A DNA stretch of 8,245 nt from assembly GCA_031288005.1 (NCBI GenBank), contig JAITSE010000008.1:1-8245 (forward strand). Reading direction: 5' to 3'. The translations under genes were made by a program, and so were the position numbers. Source of the stretch: Treponema sp. (GTDB taxonomy: Bacteria > Spirochaetota > Spirochaetia > Treponematales > Breznakiellaceae). The notes below the pieces were generated by a model. The model saw nothing but the letters and a program-made list of their open reading frames with translations, did not search any database and was not told the DNA's origin. Below, piece by piece: positions 1 to 7,344 of the stretch (positions are counted from its first letter, which is position 1; each line of letters opens with the position of its first letter).

Positions 1-2
1 TT

Positions 3-1364
3 TTAGCGGGGCTTGCGAATAAATACAACATTTGGGCTTCTACGATAGATCAGCCCGATGTTGATACCATGAAAGCCCTTATTGACGAAGGTTTTAATTT
101 ATTGCCCACTCATGTATTCAGGTTTGATTTTTTGAATGATAAATTTGATAAATTGCCGCCTGAGTTAAAAAAAATAATTGAAGACCCCGAAAAGCGTAAA
201 AAACTCATTATCTATATCAATCCACCCTATGCGGAAGCTACAAGCGCCGCGACAATAACAGGGACAAGAACGAACAAGGCGCGAGTTTCCACAAGACACA
301 GCGTACATGCCGAATATAAAGAGGCTCTGGGAAAAGCGGGAAACGAGATTTACGCGCTCTTTTTTATGCGGATTATGCATAAACTGGGCGGCGCATATTT
401 AGCGGCGTTTTCAACTCCAAAATATATTAACTCAGAAAATTTTAAGAAATTTCGCGCTTTGTTTTCGGCAAAATTTCAGAATGGTTTTATCTGCCGCGCC
501 GGTACATTCGATAACGTTGACGGAAAATTCCCAATAGGGTTTGTTGTTTGGCGCTTGTCCCATAACGGCTATGATTTTAAGTTTCCCAAAACAGTCAAAC
601 TGGATGCGCTTGATGATGACGGAATGGGCGCCGGGGAAAAGAAATTTTATAACGGCGGAAAATCCATAAACAAATGGATAAAAGAATTTGACTGCGCGGC
701 GCGTGACCCGATAGGATTCATGAGTAATCCCGCGCCGGATTTTCTTTCAACGAATCAGCCTTATATTACGGTAACGCGGGGAACGCGCCATTTTAATTAT
801 TTTACGATTACAGAAAAGAATTTAATTGAGGGATGCATATACTTTGCCGTTAGGCTTTGCATTGAAGGATCATGGCTTAATAACCGCGACCAGTTTTTGC
901 GACCGGACGATGACGGCTATAAAAAAGACAGGGTGTTTCAGCATGACTGCCTTGTATTCGCATTATTTCATGGCCAAAACCGCATATCTTGCGCCGACGG
1001 CGTAAACCAATGGATACCTTTTACCGAACAGGAAGTAAACGCGGGGGACACGTTTGAATCTCATTTTATGAGCAGTTGCCTCAAGGGGAAAATTTTTAGC
1101 CAGGAGGCGAAAGCCTTATTAAACTCCGGCCTTGAATTGTGGAAATATTACCACGCAGAAATCAAAGAAAACAAAAACGCTCCCGTCAACGCTTCTTTTT
1201 ATGACATTCGGGAATATTTTCAGGGCCGTGCCTATAACGGCAAAATGAACAATAAATCCGCAGATGATATATACAGCAAACTCATTAAAATCCTCAGAAA
1301 CAATTTGAAGCTGCTTGCCCAAAAAATAGAGCCAAAAATTTATGAATATGGGTTTTTAAAATAG
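3..1364 (+). CDS. N6-adenine DNA methyltransferase, C-terminal part (runs off left edge)
   Basis: Probable SAM-dependent adenine-N6 DNA methyltransferase of a restriction-modification or orphan modification system. The frame is open to the left edge, so 453 codons are visible and the first ATG (69) is probably internal. The catalytic motif IV NPPY lies at visible residues 73-76 (bases 219-230), preceded by hydrophobic IIYI as in this class. After it comes [11 protein letters not shown] near 114-124 and a [14 protein letters not shown] strand, resembling the segment after NPPY in Eco57I-like enzymes. The SAM-binding motif I is not visible and should lie upstream of the window. The remaining roughly 270 residues are probably target recognition; they include WIPFTEQEV around base 1011 and end in KIYEYGFLK. 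No nuclease motif is seen in the visible part. Composition is AT-richer than the following genes, suggesting an accessory gene. The enzyme class is fairly sure; the R-M type and target are unknown. Confidence 0.8.
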   Translation, partial: LAGLANKYNIWASTIDQPDVDTMKALIDEGFNLLPTHVFRFDFLNDKFDKLPPELKKIIEDPEKRKKLIIYINPPYAEATSAATITGTRTNKARVSTRHSVHAEYKEALGKAGNEIYALFFMRIMHKLGGAYLAAFSTPKYINSENFKKFRALFSAKFQNGFICRAGTFDNVDGKFPIGFVVWRLSHNGYDFKFPKTVKLDALDDDGMGAGEKKFYNGGKSINKWIKEFDCAARDPIGFMSNPAPDFLSTNQPYITVTRGTRHFNYFTITEKNLIEGCIYFAVRLCIEGSWLNNRDQFLRPDDDGYKKDRVFQHDCLVFALFHGQNRISCADGVNQWIPFTEQEVNAGDTFESHFMSSCLKGKIFSQEAKALLNSGLELWKYYHAEIKENKNAPVNASFYDIREYFQGRAYNGKMNNKSADDIYSKLIKILRNNLKLLAQKIEPKIYEYGFLK

Positions 1365-1408
1365 GGCGGAGCGGCTGTCGATCTTGCCGAAACTCGTCCG
1401 GCGCGGCC

Positions 1409-1437
1409 TTGCCCAATTTCACTGGCTTCGCTATGAT
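1409..1437 (+). promoter_or_regulatory. Candidate sigma-70 promoter for the PFP gene
   Basis: TTGCCC at 1409-1414 and TATGAT at 1432-1437 are separated by 17 bases, giving 4/6 and 5/6 matches to the sigma-70 consensus. The site lies in the 124-base gap between the methyltransferase stop and the PFP start, and would leave a 5' leader of about 45 bases. It suggests PFP is transcribed independently of the methyltransferase. This is consensus matching only. Confidence 0.4.
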
Positions 1438-1475
1438 GGAATTGTTCATACCGATTCATTTGAGAAACTTAAATT

Positions 1476-1482
1476 AAGGAGA
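1476..1482 (+). promoter_or_regulatory. Ribosome binding site that sets the PFP start
   Basis: AAGGAGA lies 6 bases before the ATG at 1489. It is a strong Shine-Dalgarno match and decides the start: the reading frame stays open back to a TTG at 1384, but those 35 extra codons have no such site. Confidence 0.8.
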
Positions 1483-1488
1483 CTTAAC

Positions 1489-3162
1489 ATGACTATTTCC
1501 GCTTTACAGGAAGCCCGCTATTTGTACCAGCCTAAACTTCCTTCAAGCCTGGCACGGGAAGTAAGTGAAATTTCCGTCGAACTGGGGGAGGCCACTGAAT
1601 CCCTGACCGATCAGAGAGACCTCAAAGAACTGTTCAAACATAGTTACGGGAAGCCCCTGGCTGTGTTTACAGCCGGCAGCAATGATAAAATCCGCCGCAC
1701 CCTTACTGTGGGGGTTATTTTGTCAGGCGGCCAGGCCCCGGGCGGTCACAATGTCATTGCCGGTCTCTACGACGGCCTTATGAAGGGCAACCCCGGTTCT
1801 GTTCTCTACGGTTTCCTTGGCGGGCCAAGCGGCCTTACGGACAACAAGACGTTGAAATTAACCGGCGATATTATTGATAAATACCGGAATACCGGGGGCT
1901 TCGATATCATAGGTTCAGGACGGACCAAGATTGAAACCCCCGAACAGTTTGCCGCGGCTCTGGCAACAGCCCGGGCGCTCAAGCTGGACGCGGTGGTCAT
2001 CATAGGCGGCGACGATTCCAACACCAATGCGGCGCTCCTGGCGGAATACTTCCTGGAAAAAGGGGCGTCCACCCAGGTCATAGGTTGTCCCAAAACCATA
2101 GATGGAGATCTTAAGAATGAGTACATCGAAACTTCCTTCGGTTTTGACACGGCGGTAAAAACCTACAGCGAACTTATCGGGAACATAGAGCGGGACGCCA
2201 ACAGCGCAAAAAAATACTGGCACTTCATCAAGCTCATGGGACGGGCCGCAAGTCACATCGCCCTGGAATGCGCCTTCCAAACCCAGCCCAATATCTGCCT
2301 CATCTCAGAAGAGATCGAAGTGAGGAAGCTCTCCCTTGGCCAGGTGGTAGACGCCATCTGCGATTCCATAACCCGCCGGGCGGAAAAGGGCGATAATTTC
2401 GGCGTGATCCTCATTCCAGAAGGGCTGGTGGAATTTATCCCTGAGATAAAGGCCCTTATCGCGGAACTCAACGACGTCATGGCCCGGAACGAAAAAGAAT
2501 TCGCCGTCCTCCCCTCCTTTGACAGCCAGCTTTCCTGGCTCAAGACCAAGCTCTCTGGGCCTTCTTACGGCCTTATCCAAAGCCTGCCGGCGGATATCGC
2601 CCGGCAGTTCCTGATGGACCGGGACCCCCACGGCAATGTCCAGGTTTCCCGGATTGAAACAGAAAAGCTTCTTATCACCATGACGGAAAAGCGCTTGGCG
2701 GATCTAAAAGCCGCGGGGAAGTACAAAGGCAAATTTAGTTCCCAGGGACACTTTTTCGGCTACGAAGGCCGCTGCGCCTTTCCCTCCAACTTCGACGCCG
2801 ATTACTGCTACGCCCTGGGTTTCAGCGCCTTCGTGCTTATCGCTTCGGGTCTTACGGGGTATCTTTCCAGCGTGCGGAATCTTACCGCTCCGGCGGATCA
2901 ATGGATAGCCGGCGGCGTTCCCCTCACCATGATGATGAACATGGAGCAGCGCCACGGCGCCAGGAAGCCTGTCATCAGGAAGGCGCTGGTGGAATTGGAG
3001 GGAGAGCCTTTCAAAGCCTTTGCCGCGGTCCGGGATACCTGGGCGGTGGAGACGAGCTTCCTCTTCCCTGGGGCCATACAGTATTTCGGTCCTCCTGAAG
3101 TCTGCGAACAGCCGGCCAAAACATTGAAGCTTGAGCATAGAAAGAAAGCCGGAATTTTGTAG
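1489..3162 (+). CDS. pfp: Diphosphate--fructose-6-phosphate 1-phosphotransferase (PPi-PFK), long form
   Basis: Cytoplasmic glycolytic enzyme that reversibly phosphorylates fructose 6-phosphate using pyrophosphate rather than ATP. It is 557 residues, the size of the long PFP form known from spirochaetes and plant beta subunits, against about 320 for bacterial ATP-PFK. Motifs: GGQAPGG (80-86) in the phosphoryl-donor loop; GGDDSNTN (173-180), where Asp replaces the Gly of ATP enzymes, the accepted marker of PPi dependence; [10 protein letters not shown] (201-210) with the catalytic Asp and a Lys typical of PPi enzymes; and MGRAASH (250-256) for sugar-phosphate binding. The C-terminal half continues intact to a normal end. 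The ATG at 1489 was chosen for its AAGGAGA site and family-like N-terminus. It has its own candidate promoter and terminator, so it is probably monocistronic. No regulatory domain is seen. Identification is secure. Confidence 0.96.
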   Translation: MTISALQEARYLYQPKLPSSLAREVSEISVELGEATESLTDQRDLKELFKHSYGKPLAVFTAGSNDKIRRTLTVGVILSGGQAPGGHNVIAGLYDGLMKGNPGSVLYGFLGGPSGLTDNKTLKLTGDIIDKYRNTGGFDIIGSGRTKIETPEQFAAALATARALKLDAVVIIGGDDSNTNAALLAEYFLEKGASTQVIGCPKTIDGDLKNEYIETSFGFDTAVKTYSELIGNIERDANSAKKYWHFIKLMGRAASHIALECAFQTQPNICLISEEIEVRKLSLGQVVDAICDSITRRAEKGDNFGVILIPEGLVEFIPEIKALIAELNDVMARNEKEFAVLPSFDSQLSWLKTKLSGPSYGLIQSLPADIARQFLMDRDPHGNVQVSRIETEKLLITMTEKRLADLKAAGKYKGKFSSQGHFFGYEGRCAFPSNFDADYCYALGFSAFVLIASGLTGYLSSVRNLTAPADQWIAGGVPLTMMMNMEQRHGARKPVIRKALVELEGEPFKAFAAVRDTWAVETSFLFPGAIQYFGPPEVCEQPAKTLKLEHRKKAGIL

Positions 3163-3173
3163 GGCGGTTTTAT

Positions 3174-3211
3174 CAGCAAGCTGGCCCTTCATTGCGGGCT
3201 TGTTGTTTTTT
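3174..3211 (+). terminator. Rho-independent terminator after PFP
   Basis: CAGCAAGC (3174-3181) pairs with GCTTGTTG (3198-3205) with one G-U pair, and is followed directly by six T's (3206-3211). An inner GCCC/GGGC pairing offers an alternative stem. It starts 12 bases after the PFP stop and has no T-run for the opposing anti-sigma gene, so it most likely serves PFP. Confidence 0.7.
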
Positions 3212-3242
3212 AGCGGGCTTAGACCCCTCCACGAATAAAAAT

Positions 3243-3731
3243 TTAACGCAGACGAAACCGCTCTGAAAGTTCATCGAGGTGGCTGCCTATAAAGAGGGCG
3301 CCGTACCCGGTGATCACAACGCCTATGGTAATGCCGACAGGGAGCAGAAACGAAGACCCCTGTGCGGCGGCAACGCTGCTAAAGTCCATTCCAATGAACG
3401 ATGTAGCCAGGGAAAACAGAACGACGAGGCCGGTTATTACCCAACTGCGGAAAGGGACTTTTGGGGAGAGTTCCTCATTTTCAAAAGGCATATCCGCGGT
3501 CATATCGATGGCGCCTGAGCATATAATGTTCATAACTGAATCGGCTATAGCCGGCGCGGGTGGAAGAAAGCCGGTCCGCAGAATATCCTGGACGGCTTCA
3601 AGGCGGACCAGTCTTGAGGCGCACCGGGGACAGAAAAGCAAATGCAGAGCAATCTGCAAACGGTCCCGCAGAGGAAGCGGCTCTCCGCCGTTAAATTCGT
3701 ATATTTTATCCAACAAAGCGCCGCACGTCAT
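3243..3731 (-). CDS. Zinc-type membrane anti-sigma factor
   Basis: Probable regulator that holds the adjacent ECF sigma factor inactive at the inner membrane. The 162-residue protein has an N-terminal putative zinc-finger segment with His30, Cys34 and Cys37 (HLLFCPRC), the HxxxCxxC core of zinc-containing anti-sigma domains. A linker follows, then two predicted membrane helices at about 96-114 and 126-149, and a short charged tail. The ATG comes directly after the sigma-factor TAA (TAAATG), so the two are likely translationally coupled, which would keep their amounts matched. Sequence beyond the zinc core is too divergent to name a subfamily. Two helices leave only a short loop on the outer side, so the signal may be sensed in the membrane or by a partner. 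The assignment rests on motif, topology and position. Confidence 0.8.
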   Translation of the reverse strand: MTCGALLDKIYEFNGGEPLPLRDRLQIALHLLFCPRCASRLVRLEAVQDILRTGFLPPAPAIADSVMNIICSGAIDMTADMPFENEELSPKVPFRSWVITGLVVLFSLATSFIGMDFSSVAAAQGSSFLLPVGITIGVVITGYGALFIGSHLDELSERFRLR

Positions 3732-4292
3732 TTAATCAATACCTCCCCCGGTATAATCCTCTAGTTTGTCCTTAAGCAGTTTTTTTGCCCGGAACACATG
3801 GGATTTGATGGTGTTAAGCGGAAATCCGGTTATCGCCTCAATTTCTTGATAGGACCTGTCGTAGAAGAAAAACAAATCCACGCAGGACCGGTAGCGTTCC
3901 GGGAGTTCCCGCACCGCTTCCAGAACAGCGCCCCTGGCGGCCTCACGCAGCGCCTTTCGCTCCGGGGTATCCATGTCTGCTTCCGAATTCTCCTCGGCAA
4001 GGCTCCTGTACTCCCGCCGCCGGTTTACCCCGTTGACCGCCGTGTTGTAGGCAATCCTGTACAGCCAGGTGGAAAACCGGGAACGCCCTTCAAATCTGGA
4101 AAGATTTTTAAACGCCTTCAGAAACACATCTTGGGTAAAATCCAAAGCGTCCTCCGCATTGTGAAAAAAACTCAAGCCCATCCCGTAAACCGCCCGTTCA
4201 TGACGGCGCAGCAGAATACGGAACTTTTCTTTTTTCCCAGAGACGATCTGCGCGACAATCAGATGATCGTCCCCGTTTGAAGGATCGTCCAT
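3732..4292 (-). CDS. ECF-type RNA polymerase sigma factor
   Basis: Alternative sigma factor that directs RNA polymerase to a small stress or envelope regulon. It is 186 residues with the two domains of the ECF group. Region 2 spans about 26-93: DALDFTQDVFLKAFKNL (48-64) is the core-binding helix, and FSTWLYRIAYNTAVN with the following Arg run is the -10 recognition part. Region 4 spans about 124-178, with helix-turn-helix SYQEIEAITGFPLNTIKSH (147-165) for the -35 element. A charged linker of about 30 residues separates them and there is no region 3, as expected. It lies 14 bases downstream of a small membrane-protein gene and directly abuts the anti-sigma gene, so the three probably form one operon. 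The ATG is preceded only by a weak purine stretch (GGAAACGGA), so translation may depend on upstream ribosomes. The exact ECF group is not determined. Confidence 0.93.
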   Translation of the reverse strand: MDDPSNGDDHLIVAQIVSGKKEKFRILLRRHERAVYGMGLSFFHNAEDALDFTQDVFLKAFKNLSRFEGRSRFSTWLYRIAYNTAVNGVNRRREYRSLAEENSEADMDTPERKALREAARGAVLEAVRELPERYRSCVDLFFFYDRSYQEIEAITGFPLNTIKSHVFRAKKLLKDKLEDYTGGGID

Positions 4293-4306
4293 TCCGTTTC
4301 CGGGCC

Positions 4307-4630
4307 TTACACGGCTTTTTCGCCGCGCCGTATCCCGTAATAAACCAGGAGGCCTATGCCCACAGACAGGGGAATAATACCTCCCAGCAGGCCGTAATTC
4401 TTTCCCTGAACCAGAGCCAGAAAAACAGTCAAGCCAAAGCCCACGCAGGTTAGCAGCAGTCCTGTAAGCAGGCAGAAAGAAGGCATGTCAAAATCCGGCT
4501 TGTCATAATGCCCGGTTTTGATGAGCAAAACTCTGCACCTGTGATTCCAGAGCAAATAGAAAAACACCACCACCGAGCCCATCACTATGCCTACAATAGG
4601 AATAATCGCTATGATGACTTTAACAGCCAT
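4307..4630 (-). CDS. Small three-helix membrane protein (DUF6249-like)
   Basis: Function unknown. The 107-residue protein has a predicted membrane helix at 5-28, a basic and polar cytoplasmic-type stretch at about 29-50 (NHRCRVLLIKTGHYDKPDF), and two further helices at about 51-73 and 80-100, ending in RRGEKAV. This architecture and the final GIIPLSVGIGLLVYYGI helix resemble DUF6249 proteins as I remember them; that match is unverified. The ATG has an AGGAG site 9 bases upstream (4640-4644). It is the first gene of the likely operon with the ECF sigma factor and anti-sigma factor, so it may be a sensor, a target of the sigma factor, or a passenger. Nothing in the sequence shows which. Confidence 0.75.
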   Translation of the reverse strand: MAVKVIIAIIPIVGIVMGSVVVFFYLLWNHRCRVLLIKTGHYDKPDFDMPSFCLLTGLLLTCVGFGLTVFLALVQGKNYGLLGGIIPLSVGIGLLVYYGIRRGEKAV

Positions 4631-4639
4631 AAAATATCA

Positions 4640-4644
4640 CTCCT
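4640..4644 (-). promoter_or_regulatory. Ribosome binding site of the sigma-cassette lead gene
   Basis: Read on the minus strand, AGGAG sits 9 bases before the ATG at 4630. It is the clearest Shine-Dalgarno sequence in the three-gene cassette and supports this start. Upstream, the 4650-4860 stretch between the divergent cassette and the HIT gene is AT-rich. I could not pick a convincing sigma-70 or ECF promoter for the cassette there. Confidence 0.7.
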
Positions 4645-4863
4645 GGAGCTTCCTCAAAATGCGAACACCGGTTCAAGGTTAATTTTGAAAAGTCTCCTAA
4701 ATCCAAAGATATTTACGCACGGTTTAAGCATAACAGTTAACTTGTATTCCGTCTATGTTTGACACCTGAACAAAAAAACAGTTGCGGTTAAATACATCTT
4801 CATCCGGTCCTGTCATCCGCACAAGATTCCGCTTCTCTGGACAAAACACACAAAGCTCTTCCC

Positions 4864-4893
4864 CTGTCTCAAATCATAAAGCCGTGGTACAGT
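4864..4893 (+). promoter_or_regulatory. Candidate extended -10 promoter of the HIT gene
   Basis: TGGTACAGT contains an extended -10 (TG, one base, TACAGT at 4888-4893). A weak -35 (CTGTCT, 4864-4869) lies 18 bases before it. Transcription would start about 7 bases past the -10, at or next to the ATG at 4901, implying a leaderless message. The match is modest. Confidence 0.3.
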
Positions 4894-4900
4894 GAATCCC

Positions 4901-5245
4901 ATGAATACCTGTATTTTCTGTAAAATCGCGAGGGGAGAAATCCCCGCAAAGCAGATCTTCGAGGATGATGAAGTCCTAGCGTTCCACGATGCCGCGCCGC
5001 AAGCGCCGGTTCATTTCCTGGTGATTCCCAAGAAGCACATCAGGAACATAATGGAGTTAGCGGCGGAAGACGCGGCCCTTGCCGGGAAGCTCATCAACAC
5101 GGCTCAGGAATTGGCGGTGAAGCTGGGATGCGGCGAGAAGGGCGCGCGGTTTGTGATCAACTGCAAGTCGGACGGGGGGCAGACGGTGGATCATCTCCAC
5201 GTCCATGTCCTTGGGGGGCGCGCTCTGGGGTGGCCTCCGGGTTGA
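4901..5245 (+). CDS. Histidine-triad (HIT/HINT) nucleotide-binding protein
   Basis: Small cytoplasmic nucleotide-binding hydrolase of the HINT branch; family members cleave purine nucleoside phosphoramidates and adenylated compounds. The 114-residue protein is complete and of normal length. It starts MNTCIFCKIARGEIPAK, the usual N-terminus; Cys4, Cys7 and His46 (PKKHI) could help bind zinc as in several bacterial members. The active-site triad is His98, His100, His102 (VDHLHVHVLGG), and the end WPPG is the family-typical C-terminus. A GTG at 4892 could add three residues, but the ATG matches the family better. There is no Shine-Dalgarno sequence before either start. It is divergent from the sigma cassette and convergent with mnmG, with 68 bases between the two stop codons. 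The cellular substrate cannot be deduced. Confidence 0.95.
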   Translation: MNTCIFCKIARGEIPAKQIFEDDEVLAFHDAAPQAPVHFLVIPKKHIRNIMELAAEDAALAGKLINTAQELAVKLGCGEKGARFVINCKSDGGQTVDHLHVHVLGGRALGWPPG

Positions 5246-5273
5246 TGGGGGGGCATGAAACCGCTATGGAACC

Positions 5274-5315
5274 GGGAGACCATGAGACTAAAAGTCTCCG
5301 GTCTCATGGTCTCTT
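5274..5315. repeat. Long palindromic stem-loop between HIT and mnmG
   Basis: GAGACCATGAGAC (5276-5288) is the exact reverse complement of GTCTCATGGTCTC (5301-5313), with a 12-base loop; two further G-U pairs extend it to 5274/5315. A nested GAGAC-TAAAA-GTCTC hairpin (5284-5298) is an alternative fold. The outer arm ends at the base before the mnmG stop codon (5314-5316). The core GAGAC-N4-AGTCTCCGGTC recurs at 7286-7305. Neither strand has a T-run after the stem, so it is not a classical terminator, though it could protect the 3' ends of the convergent transcripts. Confidence 0.85.
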
Positions 5316-7200
5316 AACGGTTCAACTTCCCCCCTCCTGATAGCTGCGTCAGTCCCGCTCCCCCCCTCTTCGCCAGCACCATGAGGAGGGCGATGTCCCC
5401 CTGGCGGACGCCGGGGATACGCGCCGCCTGGCCCACCGTAAGAGGCCGGACCCTGCGAAGTTTTTCCCGTGATTCGGCGGAAAGACCGGGGAGGGCGTCA
5501 TAGTCCAGTCCGCTGTCCAACTTGATGGCGTCCATCTTGGCGTTCCGTCCGGCGGCGCGGTTCTCCTTCTCGATATAACCCGCATACTTGATGTCCAGAG
5601 CCGCCCGTTCAAGCCACTCCCGCGGATACGCGGCCAGCTCTGGGGCGTAGGGCAGAATGTCCGCCAGGGCAACGGCGGAGCCGGTCAGGGCCCGCTCCAG
5701 GGGAGCGCCAGAGTGAGGGCGGAGCGCGGCCAGCTCCGCCCCGCCTGAGACCTTCCGACAGTGAAGCAACTCCCGTATCGCCTCCAGCGCCTGGGTTTTC
5801 CGCTGAAACCTCTCCCAGCGGCGGTCGTCCACCAGGCCCGCCGCCCGGCCCTTGGGAGTGAGGCGGGAGTCGGCGGTATCGTGCCGCAGGACCAGCCGGT
5901 GTTCGGCCCTGCTGGTGAACATACGGTAAGGCTCTTTTGTGCCAAGAGTCGTGAGATCGTCCACCAAGACCCCGATGTAGGCGTCGGCGCGGCCCAGAAC
6001 CAGAGGCGCTTCCCCCTGGAGGCGCAGCGCGGCGTTAATGCCGGCCATAAGACCCTGAGCCGCAGCCTCCTCATAGCCGGAACTGCCGTTGGTTTGGCCC
6101 GCCACAAAAAGGCTGGCCAGACGCTTGGATTCCAGCGTGGGGTACAAGTCCAGGGGATCGAGATAATCGTATTCCACCGCGTAGGCGGGCCGGACGATCC
6201 GGGCCTCCTCAAGGCCGGGAATGGAGCGGATAAAAGCCTCCTGCACATCCTCGGGCAGGGAACTTGACGCGCCGTTCATGTAGACCTCGTTGGTGAGCAG
6301 CCCCTCAGGTTCTATGAAGATATGATGGCGGTCCCGCTCAGGGAAACGGACCACCTTGTCTTCGATAGACGGGCAGTACCTGGGGCCGGTCCCGGTAATC
6401 TTGCCGCCATACAGGGGAGACCTGAGTATGTTCGAGCGGATTATCTCGTGAGTCTTGGGAGTAGTGCAGGTGATCCAGCAGGGAACGAGGGGCCGCTCCA
6501 CAGCCGCGCCGGGATCAACGTCAAACGAGAAGGGAGCGGGAGCCTCACCATCCTGCCTTTCCATGCGGGAGTAGTCCACCGAGTCCCCGGCAAGCCGGGC
6601 GGGGGTCCCGGTCTTGAGCCGCCCCACCGGGAAACCCCGCTTCCTGAGATTCGCCCCCAGACCCAGAGCCGCCTCTTCCCCAAGCCGCCCCTGGGGAGCG
6701 TCATACTCGCCGATGAAAATCTTCCCCTCCATGAAAGTGCCTGAGGCCAGGATCACGGCGGAAGCGCCGATGCGGCTGGCCCGCTGGGTAACCACCCCCA
6801 TCACCCGGTCCCCGCCGCTTGATACTATAAGGTCAGTCACCGTGTCCATGAAGATCGTAAGCCCCTTCTGGCTTTCCACAACCCGGCGGGCCTCGGCCTG
6901 GTACGCCGCCTTGTCAGCCTGGGCCCTGGGCGCCTGCACCGCCGGCCCCCGTGAGCGGTTCAGCACCCGGTACTGGATCATCGTCTTGTCAATCAGCCTG
7001 CCCATCTCCCCCCCCAGCGCGTCCACCTCCCGGACCAAGTTGCCCTTGGAAAGCCCCCCCACCGCTGGATTGCAGGAAAGAGCGCCAATGCGGTCGGGAT
7101 TTTGGGTGATGAGCAAAACCGAGCGCCCCAAGCGGGCCGCCGCCAGAGACGCCTCTATTCCGGCGTGGCCGCCGCCAATCACAATACAATCGTAGTCCAT
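5314..7200 (-). CDS. mnmG: tRNA uridine-5-carboxymethylaminomethyl modification enzyme MnmG (GidA)
   Basis: FAD-dependent enzyme that, with the GTPase MnmE, installs the carboxymethylaminomethyl group on C5 of wobble uridine 34 in tRNAs reading split codon boxes. It is complete at 628 residues, the usual length. The FAD-binding dinucleotide fold begins at once ([20 protein letters not shown], 6-25). Other family hallmarks are [11 protein letters not shown] (43-53), [14 protein letters not shown] (84-97), RYCPSIEDK (274-282) with Cys276 at the position of a functionally important family cysteine, [17 protein letters not shown] (367-383), and [12 protein letters not shown] (425-436). The C-terminal MnmE/tRNA-binding domain carries KYAGYIEKE (538-546) and [19 protein letters not shown] (595-613). 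The start [11 protein letters not shown] matches the family; the frame is open to an ATG at 7254, but that lies in repeat sequence. The last 15 residues exceed the typical KRG end and include repeat-encoded codons. No clear Shine-Dalgarno sequence precedes the ATG. The gene stands alone, without mnmE or rsmG nearby. Confidence 0.97.
   Translation of the reverse strand: MDYDCIVIGGGHAGIEASLAAARLGRSVLLITQNPDRIGALSCNPAVGGLSKGNLVREVDALGGEMGRLIDKTMIQYRVLNRSRGPAVQAPRAQADKAAYQAEARRVVESQKGLTIFMDTVTDLIVSSGGDRVMGVVTQRASRIGASAVILASGTFMEGKIFIGEYDAPQGRLGEEAALGLGANLRKRGFPVGRLKTGTPARLAGDSVDYSRMERQDGEAPAPFSFDVDPGAAVERPLVPCWITCTTPKTHEIIRSNILRSPLYGGKITGTGPRYCPSIEDKVVRFPERDRHHIFIEPEGLLTNEVYMNGASSSLPEDVQEAFIRSIPGLEEARIVRPAYAVEYDYLDPLDLYPTLESKRLASLFVAGQTNGSSGYEEAAAQGLMAGINAALRLQGEAPLVLGRADAYIGVLVDDLTTLGTKEPYRMFTSRAEHRLVLRHDTADSRLTPKGRAAGLVDDRRWERFQRKTQALEAIRELLHCRKVSGGAELAALRPHSGAPLERALTGSAVALADILPYAPELAAYPREWLERAALDIKYAGYIEKENRAAGRNAKMDAIKLDSGLDYDALPGLSAESREKLRRVRPLTVGQAARIPGVRQGDIALLMVLAKRGGAGLTQLSGGGKLNR
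5325..5338 (-). repeat. 14-bp inverted repeat, copy at the mnmG 3' end
   Basis: ACTTCCCCCCTCCT on the plus strand is the exact reverse complement of the 14 bases at 7221-7234, on the other side of mnmG. This copy lies inside the last codons of mnmG, in the part encoding SGGGKL. Confidence 0.85.
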
Positions 7201-7220
7201 TGATATCAGTCTAATGAAGG

Positions 7221-7234
7221 AGGAGGGGGGAAGT
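7221..7234 (+). repeat. 14-bp inverted repeat, copy at the mnmG 5' side
   Basis: AGGAGGGGGGAAGT is the exact reverse complement of 5325-5338. It begins 20 bases upstream of the mnmG ATG and merges into the first hairpin of the upstream GC-rich cluster. Confidence 0.85.
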
Positions 7235-7241
7235 CTCCCCC
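7226..7241. repeat. G/C hairpin just upstream of mnmG
   Basis: GGGGGA (7226-7231) pairs with TCCCCC (7236-7241) around a 4-base loop. It is the nearest of three hairpins packed within about 110 bases upstream of the mnmG start. On the mnmG strand it lies in the leader or promoter zone, 26 to 41 bases before the ATG. Confidence 0.65.
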
Positions 7242-7276
7242 TACGCCCGCACATGGTTGTGGGCTACCCCCTCTAA

Positions 7277-7307
7277 GGGACCGCTGAGACCTTCAGTCTC
7301 CGGTCCC
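7277..7307. repeat. Palindromic stem-loop upstream of mnmG, related to the one at 5274-5315
   Basis: GGGACCG (7277-7283) pairs with CGGTCCC (7301-7307), and inside it GAGAC (7286-7290) pairs with GTCTC (7296-7300) around the loop CTTCA, with a 2-base bulge. It shares GAGAC-N4-AGTCTCCGGTC and similar flanking sequence with the stem-loop at the other end of mnmG. No T-run follows on either strand. It looks like a dispersed palindromic repeat rather than a gene-specific signal. Confidence 0.8.
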
Positions 7308-7317
7308 AGTGGCGTTA

Positions 7318-7334
7318 CGGGGGCAGCTCCCCCG
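7318..7334. repeat. G/C hairpin at the outer edge of the upstream repeat cluster
   Basis: CGGGGG (7318-7323) pairs with CCCCCG (7329-7334) around CAGCT. It sits just where recognisable YidC-like coding sequence, read on the minus strand, gives way to GC-rich repeat sequence. Confidence 0.65.
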
Positions 7335-7344
7335 CTAAGGAAAA

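Noticed and set aside
1384..1488. 35-codon N-terminal extension of PFP from a TTG
   Set aside because: The ATG at 1489 has an excellent AAGGAGA site 6 bases upstream and the extension does not look like known PFP N-termini.
3194..3220. Direct repeat GCGGGCTT (3194-3201 and 3213-3220) after PFP
   Set aside because: It is only 8 bases long and overlaps the terminator stem; this is probably chance.
4661..4680. ECF-type self-regulated promoter around TGAACC on the minus strand upstream of the sigma cassette
   Set aside because: It resembles an ECF -35, but no matching -10 could be picked out with confidence and the sigma factor's own consensus is unknown.
4759..4764. Perfect TTGACA -35 box pointing towards the HIT gene
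   Set aside because: No acceptable -10 lies 16-18 bases downstream; the nearest TAAATA is 24 bases away.
5274..5315. Bidirectional terminator for HIT and mnmG
   Set aside because: The stem is strong but no T-run follows on either strand, and the same core recurs upstream of mnmG, so a dispersed repeat is the better label. A termination or stabilising role is still possible.
5685..7195. Long open frames on the opposite strand and other frames of mnmG
   Set aside because: They are products of GC-rich codon use in mnmG, low in complexity and rich in Arg, Pro and Gly, with no recognisable domain.
7201..7254. Longer mnmG start at the ATG at 7254
   Set aside because: The extra 18 residues are encoded in hairpin-rich repeat sequence, and MnmG proteins start at the MDYD-type residues just before the FAD-binding motif.
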